Below are positions 33,668 through 34,159 of a stretch of DNA of 34,159 nt, piece after piece. A program made the translations under genes and the position numbers. Position 1 is the stretch's first letter, and each line of letters starts with the position of its first letter. The stretch covers positions 1 to 34,159 of the forward strand of contig JADQBM010000087.1 in assembly GCA_016278615.1 (NCBI GenBank), read 5' to 3'. The notes under the pieces are model-generated. The model made no database searches. It was not told the DNA's origin and saw only the letters and a list, made by a program, of their open reading frames with translations. The stretch comes from Clostridia bacterium. GTDB lineage: Bacteria; Bacillota; Clostridia; Peptostreptococcales; JAAYPU01.

Positions 33668-34159
33668 ATGGGAACTTCAACCAGTAATGGAGGACAAAAC
33701 GGCAAAACTCCCTTAGTGCCGTCGTGGTTAGATGATGAAAATAATTCGTCAGATAATAATATACCTATACCACCTCAAGCCGATGGAGAAAGATTTAGAA
33801 TACCAAGAAGTAATTTTACACGATATGTAAATGAGGGTGGAAGAAGTACATATAATTTACATAAAGCAACATCACAATATGTTAGACAGTCTCTTGGCGG
33901 AGCAAAAAATGCAACTACCCGATTGGGTGCTGCAAGAAGCAGTACTGCAAGATTAGTTTCCATTTTCAATAGTATATCTAATAATGGTGTTGCCGAAACA
34001 AGCCGTAAATATGGACTTGGTGAATTGATAGGCAAAAGTGCTAGAGATGTATTCTTACATATTATGGATTTTGTATGTCCGGATGGTGGGTCGACAAATG
34101 AGGGTATTGCAAGAAATTCATATATTGAAACATTGATGATTTTGTCAGATTTAGAAAAT
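33668..34159 (+). CDS. qatB: QatB, 5' part only (runs off the window)
   Basis: The first 164 codons of an open frame that continues past the window edge. ATG 33668 follows an acggaggt site, 14 bases after qatA. The N-terminal motif MGTSTSNGGQNGKTPLVPSW (1-20) is the hallmark of QatB proteins, with a low-complexity Asn/Pro-rich linker (24-37) and a helical middle region containing YVRQSLGGAKNATTRLGAAR (71-90). QatB has no known catalytic motif. In characterised systems it is followed by qatC (QueC-like) and qatD (TatD-like DNase), expected just beyond this window. The part seen is intact. Confidence 0.9.
   Translation, partial: MGTSTSNGGQNGKTPLVPSWLDDENNSSDNNIPIPPQADGERFRIPRSNFTRYVNEGGRSTYNLHKATSQYVRQSLGGAKNATTRLGAARSSTARLVSIFNSISNNGVAETSRKYGLGELIGKSARDVFLHIMDFVCPDGGSTNEGIARNSYIETLMILSDLEN

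Noticed and set aside
1-34159. CRISPR arrays, tRNA or rRNA genes, IS elements
   Set aside because: I scanned by eye for regularly spaced repeats, tRNA-like ends and transposase motifs and saw none; a computed search could still find weak ones.

Overview
The window looks like part of a large integrated mobile element of a low-GC Gram-positive anaerobe, probably Clostridia. The reasons are strong Shine-Dalgarno sites throughout, several TTG and GTG starts, a cell-wall NlpC/P60 hydrolase, no outer-membrane secretin and AT-rich coding. All genes I can support lie on the plus strand. I saw no relaxase, coupling protein, integrase, IS element, tRNA, rRNA or CRISPR array.

Region 1 (about 82-5845) is a tight, overlapping operon resembling the cytoplasmic core of a Tad (tight adherence) secretion/pilus system: a CpaB-like SAF protein, a CpaE-like ATPase, the CpaF/TadA ATPase, TadB, TadC and two small TadE/pilin-like membrane proteins. 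A PadR mini-operon follows (promoter, dyad operator, PadR gene, acidic membrane protein, terminator; 5853-6839). Next come a large secreted Trp-rich protein, a membrane-anchored NlpC/P60 hydrolase and a membrane protein resembling a VirB4 N-terminal domain. After a cargo insertion the operon resumes with a VirB4-type ATPase, a tiny membrane protein, a second CpaE-like ATPase and a helix-turn-helix protein (14661-18193). Tad-type parts mixed with a VirB4 ATPase and a wall hydrolase suggest a Gram-positive conjugation or secretion machine of hybrid design.

Region 2 (10817-14598) is cargo inside that operon: an AAA+ ATPase and a cytoplasmic subtilisin-like protease matching the IetAS pair, with its own promoter and a strong rho-independent terminator.

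Region 3 (18375-34159) is a defence island. It starts at a good promoter, then a 70-residue Cro/C1-type regulator, then a complete type 1 BREX system (brxA, brxB, brxC, pglX, pglZ, brxL). With only a 12-base gap and no visible terminator it continues into qatA and the start of qatB of a Qat system. The window ends inside qatB, so qatC and qatD are expected just beyond it.

The element therefore seems to carry three anti-phage or element-stability modules (IetAS, BREX, Qat) on a hybrid Tad/VirB4 transfer backbone. Spot base counts suggest the defence genes are more AT-rich than the backbone. The least-described part is probably the backbone: the Tad/VirB4 mixture, the Trp-rich secreted protein with hexapeptide repeats, and the PadR-controlled cassette.
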